Shown here: piece by piece, positions 1 to 8,697 of the stretch
Position numbering within the stretch: position 1 is the first letter of the stretch
Layout: each line of letters begins with the position of its first letter
DNA from: Bacteroides neonati
GTDB taxonomy: Bacteria > Bacteroidota > Bacteroidia > Bacteroidales > Bacteroidaceae
Length of the DNA: 64,000 bases
Assembly: GCF_000499785.1 (NCBI RefSeq)
Contig: NZ_HG726020.1
Span: 647,515 to 711,514 of the forward strand
Reading direction: 5' to 3'
The notes under the pieces: model-generated
What the model was told of the DNA's origin: nothing
The model's database searches: none
The model's input: only the letters and a program-made list of their open reading frames with translations
Program-made: the position numbers and the translations under genes

Positions 1-39
1 TAATATTTTCATTCAATATAAAGCTTACATTTATCTGGA

Positions 40-867
40 TTATTCATCAAATAATACAGAAGCTCCAAGTAAACTCGCATCCTCTAAATATGAAGGAATC
101 ACTTTCACGTTGTTCAACATAACCTCATAAGGAAAGCTTTGCATCGTCTCCTGCATTGCAGTTTTAAATAAAGGGAAAGCTGAAACAATCCCTCCACCCA
201 ATACAATTGCCTGAGGAGCATACGTAAAAAGAATTGCTTTCATTAGACAGCCCAAATGTGAGCCAAATTCTCTCCAGACCTCCAATGCTGCGGCATCACC
301 CTTCTTAGCCCTTTCGAAAACTGCCGCGCCGGTCGTATGGTACCGTTTAAAGAAAAAGCTACTGCAATATCGTTCAAAATCAGCATCAAGATAAGGAAGC
401 GAACCGATTTCACCAGCTCCCATGTATTGCCCATAATATAGGCGACGATTAATGATGACGCCCGCTCCTACACCCGTACCAATAGTAACCCCTACCATAT
501 TTGTATAAGGCTGACCAGCACCAAACAGACTTTCCCCCAAAGTGAAGCAATTAGAATCATTATTTATAGCAATCGGTAGCTTAAACTCCTTTTCCATAAT
601 GTCTTTCAAATATATTTCTTTCCAAGAAGATATATTAGCAACATTATACACTATTCCTTTTTTCGGATCAACAATAGAAGGAACCCCTACGCCAATGCCA
701 TTGACTTGTTCATTCATCATGCTTTCAATAAGCTGAAAGAGTCGGCTAAGTACTTTGGAAGCACTTTGCCGTGCCGGACAGACAGCAGACGCTTTCTTCA
801 GGCATCTGCCATTTTCCACCTGCGCTATGCGAATATTAGTACCTCCTAAATCAATTGACAATTTCAT
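40..867 (-). CDS. ROK-family sugar kinase (glucokinase-like)
   Basis: A 275-residue ROK-type ATP-dependent kinase, probably phosphorylating glucose or another hexose in the cytoplasm. The N-terminus has the phosphate-binding DLGGTN loop (residues 6-11); residues INNDSN near 101-106 supply the catalytic Asp104; IGTGVGAG near 128 is the second phosphate loop. GAGEIG follows, but the zinc-binding CxCGxxGC segment usual in ROK proteins is replaced by a stretch around YCSSFFF, so the structural zinc is probably absent. The gene is on the minus strand downstream of the PI-PLC-like gene and carries its own upstream element (933-960) that also precedes that gene, suggesting shared control. The exact sugar cannot be read from sequence. 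Confidence 0.85.
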   Translation of the reverse strand: MKLSIDLGGTNIRIAQVENGRCLKKASAVCPARQSASKVLSRLFQLIESMMNEQVNGIGVGVPSIVDPKKGIVYNVANISSWKEIYLKDIMEKEFKLPIAINNDSNCFTLGESLFGAGQPYTNMVGVTIGTGVGAGVIINRRLYYGQYMGAGEIGSLPYLDADFERYCSSFFFKRYHTTGAAVFERAKKGDAAALEVWREFGSHLGCLMKAILFTYAPQAIVLGGGIVSAFPLFKTAMQETMQSFPYEVMLNNVKVIPSYLEDASLLGASVLFDE

Positions 868-932
868 AGTATATTATATTAAGAATCTTGACGTATACAA
901 AATTAAAACTAAGCAGTTCTTTCCGAGGGCTC

Positions 933-960
933 AATTGCGCATTAAAATCTTCATTTTGCG
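933..960. promoter_or_regulatory. Shared upstream element A, copy 1
   Basis: A 28-bp sequence beginning AATTGCGCATT and ending TTTTGCG lies 66-93 bases upstream of the ROK kinase start. It matches 24 of 28 positions at 2064-2091, which sits at almost the same distance from the PI-PLC-like gene. Read on the minus strand it contains two CGCAA half-sites about 21-22 bp apart, two helical turns, as expected for a dimeric or tandem HTH regulator. The binding protein is unknown. Confidence 0.55.
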
Positions 961-1023
961 TAAACAAGTAAGTTTTTCGAAAGAGAGCCTATTATTTAAT
1001 ATCACGAAAACATCGCTTACAGA

Positions 1024-1998
1024 TCAGTTAAAATTACTGTTTATCAGATATTCCACCAATTTTCGTCCACCCTGTCCACCCGTAAAATCGATAAAAACAA
1101 TGCCACAATTCCGTTTACTGCCTGCCATTAAATGGTTAGCCACGGGCTTATTTACTTTATTTGCAAAAACCAAAGGTGTTCCAAAGGGTAAGCCAGTAGC
1201 GCTCAGAAAAGTAATCCCCCATCGAGTCAAAGTAACTGACTCCTCTGATACCCGGTTGAGGTTATTGATACATACTTCTATTTTCTTTCCGGCACCCTCA
1301 CCAGACTCATATTGATATTCATCTTCAAGTAACGCATGCCCCTCCTCTCCATTTCTATCACGGAGTGTCATCAGACAAGTAGCATCATCTATCCAATTAG
1401 TGCAGGCAGCTCCTGGATAATCATCCATCGCACGATCCCTATGAAAAAAAAGAATTTTCCCTCGACAGTCTTTTAACCTCAGATCCGAGCGAAAATCTAC
1501 AACGAAGTAATAAGCATTAGCCGAATTCTTCAAAGAAGCAGATAATAAAGAAGAGTAATCAGCCAGCTCCCCTCCTTCTTTTTTCAATGACACGATCAAT
1601 GTTTCAGAGGGATGCGCCTTTAAAAAATGAATAAAAGCAGGCAGTACCTCGCTCTCCCAATATATTTCCTGAAAAGCATGGCTATGAAAGACTCCCAATT
1701 TAGTATCCTTCTTCTGCAAACGGATATCAAAAGCACGAATACCTTGATTTAATTGTTCCACAATGCCCAAAGTCTGTGTCTCTAACATGACTCCACCCTT
1801 GATAGAACCGCTATCGTGCGTACCCGGTATCGAGATTCTACACACCGGAAGCGTATCAAGAAGACCTTTCATCCACTCAGTTTTACTCACAATGGCTTTT
1901 GTGCTTTGCAAGGCGCCATCTGCCGCATAAGTAGGAAAACTCAACCCAGATATAAGCAGAGCCAAGGAATAAGATATTTGCAACCACTTTCGTTTCAT
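1024..1998 (-). CDS. Secreted phosphatidylinositol-specific phospholipase C-like protein
   Basis: A 324-residue exported protein with a PI-PLC X-type fold. Residues 1-26 form a signal peptide with a probable type I cleavage after TYA. The family signature SIPGTHDSG (residues 56-64) contains the first catalytic histidine, His61; the strand GIRAFDIRL follows near 86, and His105 or His107 in VFHSHAF is the likely second catalytic residue. VSLKKEGG near 140 fits the sheet next to the active site. Family members cleave phosphatidylinositol or GPI anchors without calcium. It would act outside the inner membrane, conceivably on host or dietary lipids. It is upstream of the ROK kinase gene on the same strand, with a 156-bp gap and its own upstream element at 2064-2091. 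Confidence 0.85.
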   Translation of the reverse strand: MKRKWLQISYSLALLISGLSFPTYAADGALQSTKAIVSKTEWMKGLLDTLPVCRISIPGTHDSGSIKGGVMLETQTLGIVEQLNQGIRAFDIRLQKKDTKLGVFHSHAFQEIYWESEVLPAFIHFLKAHPSETLIVSLKKEGGELADYSSLLSASLKNSANAYYFVVDFRSDLRLKDCRGKILFFHRDRAMDDYPGAACTNWIDDATCLMTLRDRNGEEGHALLEDEYQYESGEGAGKKIEVCINNLNRVSEESVTLTRWGITFLSATGLPFGTPLVFANKVNKPVANHLMAGSKRNCGIVFIDFTGGQGGRKLVEYLINSNFN

Positions 1999-2063
1999 AA
2001 ACTATTACTTTATTCTTTTTGAATGATACAAAAATAAGTGGTTTGATTTCCTTATTCGTCCCA

Positions 2064-2091
2064 AATTGCGCATTTAGTTCTTCAATTTGCG
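2064..2091. promoter_or_regulatory. Shared upstream element A, copy 2
   Basis: A 28-bp element starting AATTGCGCATT, 66-93 bases upstream of the PI-PLC-like gene start. It matches 933-960 in front of the ROK kinase at 24/28 positions; the four differences fall at positions 12, 14, 15 and 22. The two CGCAA half-sites on the minus strand are conserved, and the offset from each start codon is identical, which argues for a functional site and co-regulation. Confidence 0.55.
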
Positions 2092-2318
2092 AAAATTCTA
2101 ATGCTTAGAATATTAGCATTTTCCAGTAACAGTTTTGCGTTTCTCATTTGTCCCTGAGTAATTGCACCAAAAGCGTGGAAACATCTTTCGTCATAGATAT
2201 AAATGAGTACAAAAGGGTAGATTTTATATTTCTCCAAGTATTGAATCATACTCGGAAACAGGCCTTTATAGTTACAAAAATGCAAACAAACCGTATGCAG
2301 AATACTTATGCAATAAAA

Positions 2319-2502
2319 AAGTTCATCTGACGAATAGAAAAGTCAATCCGGAATTCTTTCTCACAAAATGAGAGATTCATCATCATTATCTGTAGGCGAT
2401 ATAAAGAGTCCATCCAAAACATTTAATAGAAAAGCTAAAAAAGCAGTTGTTTGAAGGAAAAACTTAACTATCAAATGATTGGGAGTATTGATTCGTTCAA
2501 CA
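2319..2502 (+). pseudogene. Decayed copy of the HU-like gene and its upstream region
   Basis: Bases from about 2366 to 2502 align with 29530-29676 inside the HU-like gene: AGAGATTC, TCATCATTAT, GTAGGCGATATAAAGAGT, GAAAAGCTAAAA and TTGAAGGAAAAAC are all shared, with small frameshifting indels and an 8-9 bp deletion near 2489. The preceding bases resemble non-coding sequence upstream of that gene: 2341-2367 resembles 29202-29228 (both contain TTCTTTCTCAC), and 2320-2335 resembles 29035-29051 (CTGACGAA). Reading frames are broken, so no product is expected. At 2503 the match stops and a GH3 fragment begins. Confidence 0.8.
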
Positions 2503-2724
2503 GTTTTCTTTTCGCCGGGCTTCAAAGTGATGCGCGTAAAGCGTTTCAACTCCTTCACCAGACGGGTAACAGAGCCTACCTTATCTTATACATAAAGTTG
2601 TGCCACCTCGGTAGCTTCGTATTTTCCAGTGTTTTCAAGGTTGAAGGTCACCGTTAGCACCTCATCCTTCTTCAGTTCTTTGGCAGATAAGCGCACATTG
2701 CTATAAGAAAATGTAGTATATGAC
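2503..2724 (-). pseudogene. 3' fragment of a GH3 beta-glucosidase gene
   Basis: These 222 bases align without gaps to 16554-16775, the part of the GH3 gene that encodes its C-terminal fibronectin-III-like domain. On the minus strand the translation still reads KELKRFTRITLKPGEKKTV, identical to the intact protein. Both ends are abrupt: the left joins the HU fossil at 2502/2503, and the right stops exactly where the terminal inverted repeat of the degenerate IS begins at 2724. Divergence from the intact gene is mostly scattered single-base changes, so this is an old partial duplication or the relic of a related PUL. Confidence 0.85.
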
Positions 2725-3495
2725 TCAAGTTTCGGATTTAGAATTCATGCCGTTTGAGCATATATTCGGAGTGCTGCGAGACGTTTGTCACTTTCGATAA
2801 TTTAAATAATCAGTTCTTCAGAGGCGCACTAATAAGTTCAGCAATCACTGCTACCACTTCGTATATAATGGCTCATATTTTTCGATCACAGTTAACTCAT
2901 GTACTCCATCGTAAATATGAGCAAAGAGTACCCCAATTGTTTCGTAGCCATGGAGTCTCTTTATTGAAGCGAGCAAACTATAGCGTATCATAACGAGTGA
3001 GATGTGTGGAATTTGAGAAAAAAAATCTCGTGCAGAATAATCATCCAATCCCAATATTCTTTTCCAATCTGCAAAGAAAACCTATATAGACCATCGTATT
3101 ACATAAATCTCGTAGGCTAGCATGAAGTCCAGTGTTACATCGGTTGCTACTAAGACTTTCCAACATTTATTCTTTCTACGTCGACAAAAAACAGCCTGAA
3201 ATCTGTACCTCAGAGGGTTGAATCAGCTATCGCGTAGTGACATCTGTAACGACGACTACACCTTATAGACCTTGAACTCTTTTGTTTTCCAATGATTGCT
3301 TTAGCAGAACTTCCTCCATTTTTTAGTAGCATATTTTGTGTTTCCCATCTTTACCATACCCAAAAGATGGAACTTCTAGTGAGAACTGGAAACAAAATCC
3401 ACAAGCCCAGTATAGGTAATCCATGAAATACAGAAATGCCTCAAAGCCTTTTTTATATCAAACATTACGTTGCCACTCTAAATCCCAAACTTGAG
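2724..3495 (-). mobile_element. Degenerate IS element with broken DDE transposase
   Basis: Imperfect 17-bp terminal inverted repeats bound the element: CTCAAGTTTCGGATTTA at 2724-2740 and TAAATCCCAAACTTGAG at 3479-3495 (16/17). Minus-strand translation gives transposase blocks separated by stops and a frameshift: VKMGNTKYATKKWRK (about 3310-3355), WKVLVATDVTLDFM (about 3121-3165), YEIYVIRWSI then VFFADWK (about 3061-3115), and ARDFFSQIPHISLVMIRYSL through ELTVIEK (about 2880-3030). The YxxRW.IE-type block followed by a long helical tail is typical of IS4/IS1380-class DDE transposases. At 772 bp it is shorter than such elements normally are, so an internal deletion is likely. Not mobile. Confidence 0.75.
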
Positions 3496-3822
3496 ATATT
3501 TACAGGCCTTTTATCTGTAGCCCCTTAGTGAAAGGGCATACAATCCTTCAGCGCACGACGCAAAGACCCAAAAAACACATAACACTCTATTTTACAACAC
3601 ATTCTGATTATTAATAATGTACAAAAGTATACCTTTTCTGTACTATTATCACTATGTTAGTCTATGAATATCCCTGATATTTGCACAAAGCTATGTATGA
3701 GAATCTATGAGAAAATGAAAAAAACGTTTAAAGCCTTTACAGACAAATCTACTAGGAAATAACAGAACTGTAACACGCTTTTCAAAAAGAGACTCATGTA
3801 ATCTTAAGTTTAAATTTATATT
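3496..3822. promoter_or_regulatory. Upstream region of the first SusCD operon with element B, copy 1
   Basis: This 327-bp non-coding stretch separates the dead IS from susC. The notable content is a 28-bp sequence at 3617-3644 beginning ATGTACAAAAGT, which recurs inverted at 16061-16088 upstream of the DUF4955 gene with 23/28 identity; all five differences are transitions. It is about 180-206 bases from the susC start, so a promoter further downstream is implied, but no clear TAnnTTTG box is seen in between. Confidence 0.5.
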
Positions 3823-6800
3823 ATGAAACAAAACTTATTCACGAATTTCAGAAAGCCAAGTATCATTTTACTTGTTTTACTTCTTTCGTCTGCTGCCTCA
3901 CAAGCACAAATCAAAATTACCGGTACCATTACCGACGAAGCAAAAGAAGTCTTGATCGGAGCCAATATCAAAGTAAAAGACGGGGCAGCAGGCACCATTA
4001 CCGATTTGTACGGTAAATACTCAATTGAGGTACCTAACAAGAGGTCGGTTATCGTTGTTTCGTTTATTGGTTATGCCACCACAGAAATAACCGTAGGCGA
4101 CAAAAAAGTGATCGATGTGGCACTCAAAGAAGACGGTGTCTTACTAAATGAGGTAGTTGCCATTGGGTATGCCAATGTTAAAAAGGGAGATCTCACCGGA
4201 GCAGTCGGCAAGGTCGACATGGACGAGTTGAACAAAACCTCAGCACTCTCTTTTGATCAAGCCTTAGGTGGTCGTGTAGCCGGTGTTCAAGTAGTAAGCG
4301 GCGATGGACAGCCCGGATCAAGTTCGAGCATCGTTATTCGAGGAAGCAATACCATTTCAGATAGTGCAGATGGTTCTCCTTTGTATGTAATCGATGGCTT
4401 TGCTACCGACGACCCTAATGCAGCAGCCTATAACCCCAATGATATCGAATCGATGGATATATTGAAAGATGCCTCTGCCACAGCAATCTATGGTGCAAGA
4501 GGTGCCAACGGAGTCATCATCATCAATACCAAGCGGGGAAAAGAGAGTGCACCACAGATAACCTACAATGGCTTTGTTTCGTGGCAATCCCGCCCTCGGT
4601 ACTTGGAGGTTATGAACGGGAAACAGTTCGTTACCCTACAAAAAGAACTTATGACACAGGATGAGCTTGACCAAACCTATTTCGGATACAGCGAGCAACT
4701 GGGGCGTAACCGAACATTGGATGATTACGAGAACATTCCTTATAATAACTGGCAAGAAAAGGTATTTCGTACAGCACCGCTCACCAGTCACCAACTCTCG
4801 CTCTCGGGAGGTAGCAGAAACACTCGCTACAGCTCCAGTATCTCTTATTACAATCAACAAGGAGTAATCATCAAATCATCATACCAAAGCTTGAAGGCAC
4901 GCGTTACCTTAGACCAGAACATCAGCAAAAAGCTAAAATTCGGAGCTACAGTCAATTTTGCCAACAATACCTCTAACGGTTCGGCTCCCTCACAATCGGG
5001 CGGCGGAACGGCTCAATATTTCCTTTATCAAGTATTAGCCTATCGCCCATTTGTTCCAACCGAAAAAGACAATTTATTCGAAGAGGTGATAGATGTAACA
5101 GGCACATATCCGTACCACCCGTTAGAAACGATTCAGAATATATACGATAGAAACAATACCAGACAGTTGAACCTGAACACCTATCTGAATTGGGACATAC
5201 GAAAAGATCTGAGTTTCAGAGCTACCTTTGCTTACAGTTGGCAACGAAACAGTCGTCAAGCATTCTACAATTCAAATACCTACCAGGGTGACTCGAGATA
5301 TTCGGCCAATGGAGTGAACGGTTCGTTTACCGACAGAGAAGCAGATGGCTGGTCGAACGAATATACCCTAACTTACAAAAAACGAGTTGCCAAACACAAT
5401 TTCACCGGTTTGATAGGTAGCTCTCTCAACAGCCAACAAATAACTGTGCAGGGGGCACAATCCATTCTGGATCCTTTCGAAGAGTTGGGATATTGGGGCA
5501 TTGATAACGGAACTCCGAGAAACATTACTACCACTAATATTGAAAACAAACTACTATCGTTCTTTACCCGCCTCAACTACGATTGGAGCTCACGCTACCT
5601 CTTCACCGCTACGGTACGCGCCGATGGATCATCGCGTTTTCCTTACAACAAATGGGGGTATTTTCCGTCGCTATCATTTGCATGGCGACTCTCTGACGAA
5701 CCGTTTCTTAACTTAAAAAATACGTTTATATCTAACCTCAAACTGCGTGCAGGATGGGGGGCAACGGGTAATAACAACACCCAAAACAACTACCCCTCTT
5801 TGAGGCTGTACGCTACCGATCAGAATTATGCCTTTAACAACACATTATTGCCGGCAGTCTATATCAGTCAAATAGCCAATAAATCGCTGAAATGGGAAAC
5901 AACGTATCAAACCAATATCGGACTGGATTTCGGCTTGTTCAAAAATCGTATCAATGGAGAGATAGAGGTATATAGTAAGAATACAAAAGACTTGCTGCTC
6001 TTTGCCGAAGTACCCGGTTCATTCGGATTCACATCTGTGCAACAAAACATCGGAAGCGTGAATAACCGCGGATTGGAGATCTCTATTAATACCGTCAATA
6101 TACAAGGAGAGAATGGGCGATTCAAGTGGACAACTAACTTTAACATCTCGTTCAATAAGAACAAGGTGACCGGACTGACCGGCGATCAAGACAGCCGGTT
6201 CGCAAGCGTGGTTGCACCGAATAACTATATCGGCAAAGTAGGCCGACCACTATCGGAAATGTATGGCTATGTGTACGATGGCGTGTATCAGTACGAAGAC
6301 TTTGACGAAATTGCACCCAATACTTTTGTATTGAAGCCGCTTATACCCAACAATACCCAAGAACGCACCAATATCAAACCCGGTGACGTTAAGCTAAAAG
6401 ACTTGAACGGTGACGGACAGGTAACAGCCGAAGATCAGACCATCATTGGCCATGGACTTCCTATTCACACGGGCGGTTTCACCAACAATTTTGAATGGAA
6501 AGGATTCGATCTAAACATCTTTTTTCAATGGTCGTACGGCAACGATGTGATTAACTACAACAGAACAAGATTGGAAACAATGCGCGGAAAGAATTTCAAT
6601 CAGCTGGCTAGTGTTGTTAACCACTGGACTCCTCGAATAGATAATGGCGATGGTACCTATACACCGGGCAACTACACCAACTATCTGCCTGCCGCAAACC
6701 GAAGTCTATCTATTAATACTGACCGTGAAATAGAGGATGCCTCATTTTTACGGCTGAAGAACCTGCAGATAGGTTACAACTTTCAGCCAAAGTTATTGCG

Positions 6801-6981
6801 AAATTTGAAAATGCGTTCGTTACGCATCTATCTTTCAGGCGAAAATCTGATTACTTTCACTCGATACACCGGATATGATCCGGAAGTATCCACCCGTAAT
6901 TCTGCTATGACACGCGGATTCGACTATTCGTCTTATCCCAGAACCGTATCTTATACATTTGGTGTCAAAGTAGGCTTTTAA
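3823..6981 (+). CDS. SusC-like TonB-dependent outer-membrane transporter (PUL 1)
   Basis: A 1052-residue SusC/RagA-type transporter that moves glycan oligomers, or another SusD-bound ligand, across the outer membrane using TonB energy. Residues 1-29 are a signal peptide ending SQAQ; residues 30-115 form a carboxypeptidase-D-regulatory-like domain (ITGTITDEA..LIGANIKV); the TonB box region is NEVVAIGY near 110; the plug domain follows (ALGGRVAGVQV, SPLYVIDGF, ILKDASATAIYGARGANGVIIINT), then a 22-strand barrel ending in aromatic-rich RTVSYTFGVKVGF. Length is normal for the family. It is the first gene of a five-gene plus-strand operon and is followed 35 bp later by its SusD partner. Confidence 0.95.
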   Translation: MKQNLFTNFRKPSIILLVLLLSSAASQAQIKITGTITDEAKEVLIGANIKVKDGAAGTITDLYGKYSIEVPNKRSVIVVSFIGYATTEITVGDKKVIDVALKEDGVLLNEVVAIGYANVKKGDLTGAVGKVDMDELNKTSALSFDQALGGRVAGVQVVSGDGQPGSSSSIVIRGSNTISDSADGSPLYVIDGFATDDPNAAAYNPNDIESMDILKDASATAIYGARGANGVIIINTKRGKESAPQITYNGFVSWQSRPRYLEVMNGKQFVTLQKELMTQDELDQTYFGYSEQLGRNRTLDDYENIPYNNWQEKVFRTAPLTSHQLSLSGGSRNTRYSSSISYYNQQGVIIKSSYQSLKARVTLDQNISKKLKFGATVNFANNTSNGSAPSQSGGGTAQYFLYQVLAYRPFVPTEKDNLFEEVIDVTGTYPYHPLETIQNIYDRNNTRQLNLNTYLNWDIRKDLSFRATFAYSWQRNSRQAFYNSNTYQGDSRYSANGVNGSFTDREADGWSNEYTLTYKKRVAKHNFTGLIGSSLNSQQITVQGAQSILDPFEELGYWGIDNGTPRNITTTNIENKLLSFFTRLNYDWSSRYLFTATVRADGSSRFPYNKWGYFPSLSFAWRLSDEPFLNLKNTFISNLKLRAGWGATGNNNTQNNYPSLRLYATDQNYAFNNTLLPAVYISQIANKSLKWETTYQTNIGLDFGLFKNRINGEIEVYSKNTKDLLLFAEVPGSFGFTSVQQNIGSVNNRGLEISINTVNIQGENGRFKWTTNFNISFNKNKVTGLTGDQDSRFASVVAPNNYIGKVGRPLSEMYGYVYDGVYQYEDFDEIAPNTFVLKPLIPNNTQERTNIKPGDVKLKDLNGDGQVTAEDQTIIGHGLPIHTGGFTNNFEWKGFDLNIFFQWSYGNDVINYNRTRLETMRGKNFNQLASVVNHWTPRIDNGDGTYTPGNYTNYLPAANRSLSINTDREIEDASFLRLKNLQIGYNFQPKLLRNLKMRSLRIYLSGENLITFTRYTGYDPEVSTRNSAMTRGFDYSSYPRTVSYTFGVKVGF

Positions 6982-7016
6982 TAAAAGAATGTTGAATACA
7001 GAATAAATTTACAACT

Positions 7017-8660
7017 ATGAGAAAATTAGTCTCTACACTTCTTCTCTTCCTCGGACTTTGCAGTTCGTGCAACTTCCTCGATACATCCGTTTATGATCAA
7101 CTGGGAGAAAGTAATCTTTACCGCAATGAAGCCAGTTGTATGTCGGGTCTGGCAGGTGTATATGATGTATTGGGATACAGTGATGTTTACGGACAAAACC
7201 TATGGGGCGACCTTGATTCGGGCACTGACATCCTAGTGTATAACCGTGAATATGGGAAAAACAACCTGCAAGTCAGTATGTATACCTACAACAATACCGA
7301 TGCTACACTCAACAACACATGGCGCGCACTTTATATGGGTGTAAATCGTGCCAATGATTATATGGATCTGATTTCTCAACGTACCGATAAAGAGTGTGGC
7401 GGTGCTAGCAAGAAAGCCATGTTCATAGCCGAAGCTAAAGCATTAAGGGCTGTATTTTACATGAACTTGCTCAGTTTTTGGGGAGAAGTGCCTTTGCGGA
7501 TAACCTCCATTCGTGACCTAAGTACGCAGTTACTGAAGAAATCGCCACAACAAGATGTTTTCAATCAAATTATCAAAGACTTGTCGGAAGCCGAATCCGG
7601 CTGTCTACCCGCCACCTCCCTGAATACACCGGGACGCATTTCTCGTACAACTGTTCAGGCCCTGCTTGCACGCACTTACCTTTGGCAATCAGGCTACCCC
7701 ACCTATGCAAACACTTGGGATAAAGCCTTGAGTTATGCCCGAAAAGTACGAGACAGTAAACTACACAGCCTCTATCCCGAAACAGATGGTAAGAATGGTT
7801 ACATCGCATTGTTTATCAATATGTGTTCTAATAAATACGACTTGACTGCACGCGAAAGTATGTTCGAAGTAGAATTTTACGGCAACGGATTGGAAAAAAG
7901 TAACGAAAGTGGAAAGGTAGGGCTTTACAACGGCATATCGCAAGGACAAGTAGATGACCCGGATGTGCCTTTTGCCTATGCTTGGTACAATGCTACCCGC
8001 ATTCTATTTCGACTGTATGAGCCGACCGGCGACGCACGCAAATGGTGGAACTTTGCCGACTACAGTTATAAAAGAAATGAACAGACAAAGAGAATAGAGA
8101 AGTTATATCTGACCGAAGCACAAAAAATTACATACGAAAAAATACCGGCTACACGCAATCCAGGCAAGTGGCGAGCCGAATATGATCCGATACGTCCGTG
8201 GGCACGTAATAACTCTTCGATCAACTATCCGATTATGAGATATGCTGATGTGCTGTTGATGATTGCCGAAGCATCTAACGAAATGTCTGGCCCCTCGCAA
8301 GAGGTAATCGACGCGATTAACCTGATACGCGGACGGGCAGGAGCTACTCTTATTCAACTAGCCGACTACGTTGATAAAGAAGCACTGCGCCGATTCATCT
8401 TTGAAGAACGTACCCGAGAGCTTTGCTTTGAAGTTCCTCGCCGTATGGAGTTGCGCCGCATGGGCGAACAGTTCTATTTCGACCAAATAAACTTATTAAA
8501 AGATCAGGGAGTGGATATTAACAGGCAACCCATTGGATACCAATATGACGATGTACATGCTACTCCGGCTATCAACATTGGCATCAGGCATCTTTATATG
8601 CCTATTCCACAAATCGAGCTGAACACGAATCCTATTTGCGGCCAAGCGCCCAACTGGTAA
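7017..8660 (+). CDS. SusD-like surface lipoprotein (PUL 1)
   Basis: A 547-residue RagB/SusD-family lipoprotein, the extracellular lid that hands ligand to the upstream SusC. The signal peptide ends in a lipobox LCSSC with the lipidated Cys at about residue 18, followed by NFLD. SusD hallmarks include AEAKALRAVFYMNLLSFWGEVPL (near 140), TPGRISRTTVQALLARTYLW, and the C-terminal motif LRRFIFEERTRELCFEVPRRMELRRMG. Length and order fit a canonical SusCD pair. Ligand specificity cannot be inferred from sequence alone. Confidence 0.95.
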   Translation: MRKLVSTLLLFLGLCSSCNFLDTSVYDQLGESNLYRNEASCMSGLAGVYDVLGYSDVYGQNLWGDLDSGTDILVYNREYGKNNLQVSMYTYNNTDATLNNTWRALYMGVNRANDYMDLISQRTDKECGGASKKAMFIAEAKALRAVFYMNLLSFWGEVPLRITSIRDLSTQLLKKSPQQDVFNQIIKDLSEAESGCLPATSLNTPGRISRTTVQALLARTYLWQSGYPTYANTWDKALSYARKVRDSKLHSLYPETDGKNGYIALFINMCSNKYDLTARESMFEVEFYGNGLEKSNESGKVGLYNGISQGQVDDPDVPFAYAWYNATRILFRLYEPTGDARKWWNFADYSYKRNEQTKRIEKLYLTEAQKITYEKIPATRNPGKWRAEYDPIRPWARNNSSINYPIMRYADVLLMIAEASNEMSGPSQEVIDAINLIRGRAGATLIQLADYVDKEALRRFIFEERTRELCFEVPRRMELRRMGEQFYFDQINLLKDQGVDINRQPIGYQYDDVHATPAINIGIRHLYMPIPQIELNTNPICGQAPNW

Positions 8661-8697
8661 CTACAGCCACTCAATAAAACAGAAATAACGAAATAAG

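Noticed and set aside
755..1315. 186-residue open frame on the plus strand
   Set aside because: Lies antisense across the ROK kinase start and the PI-PLC-like gene; no recognisable protein features, codon use unlike neighbours.
2082..2285. 67-residue minus-strand frame with weak resemblance to the end of a LacI-type regulator
   Set aside because: Too short and the resemblance is only a few residues; it lies next to the fossil zone and could be random.
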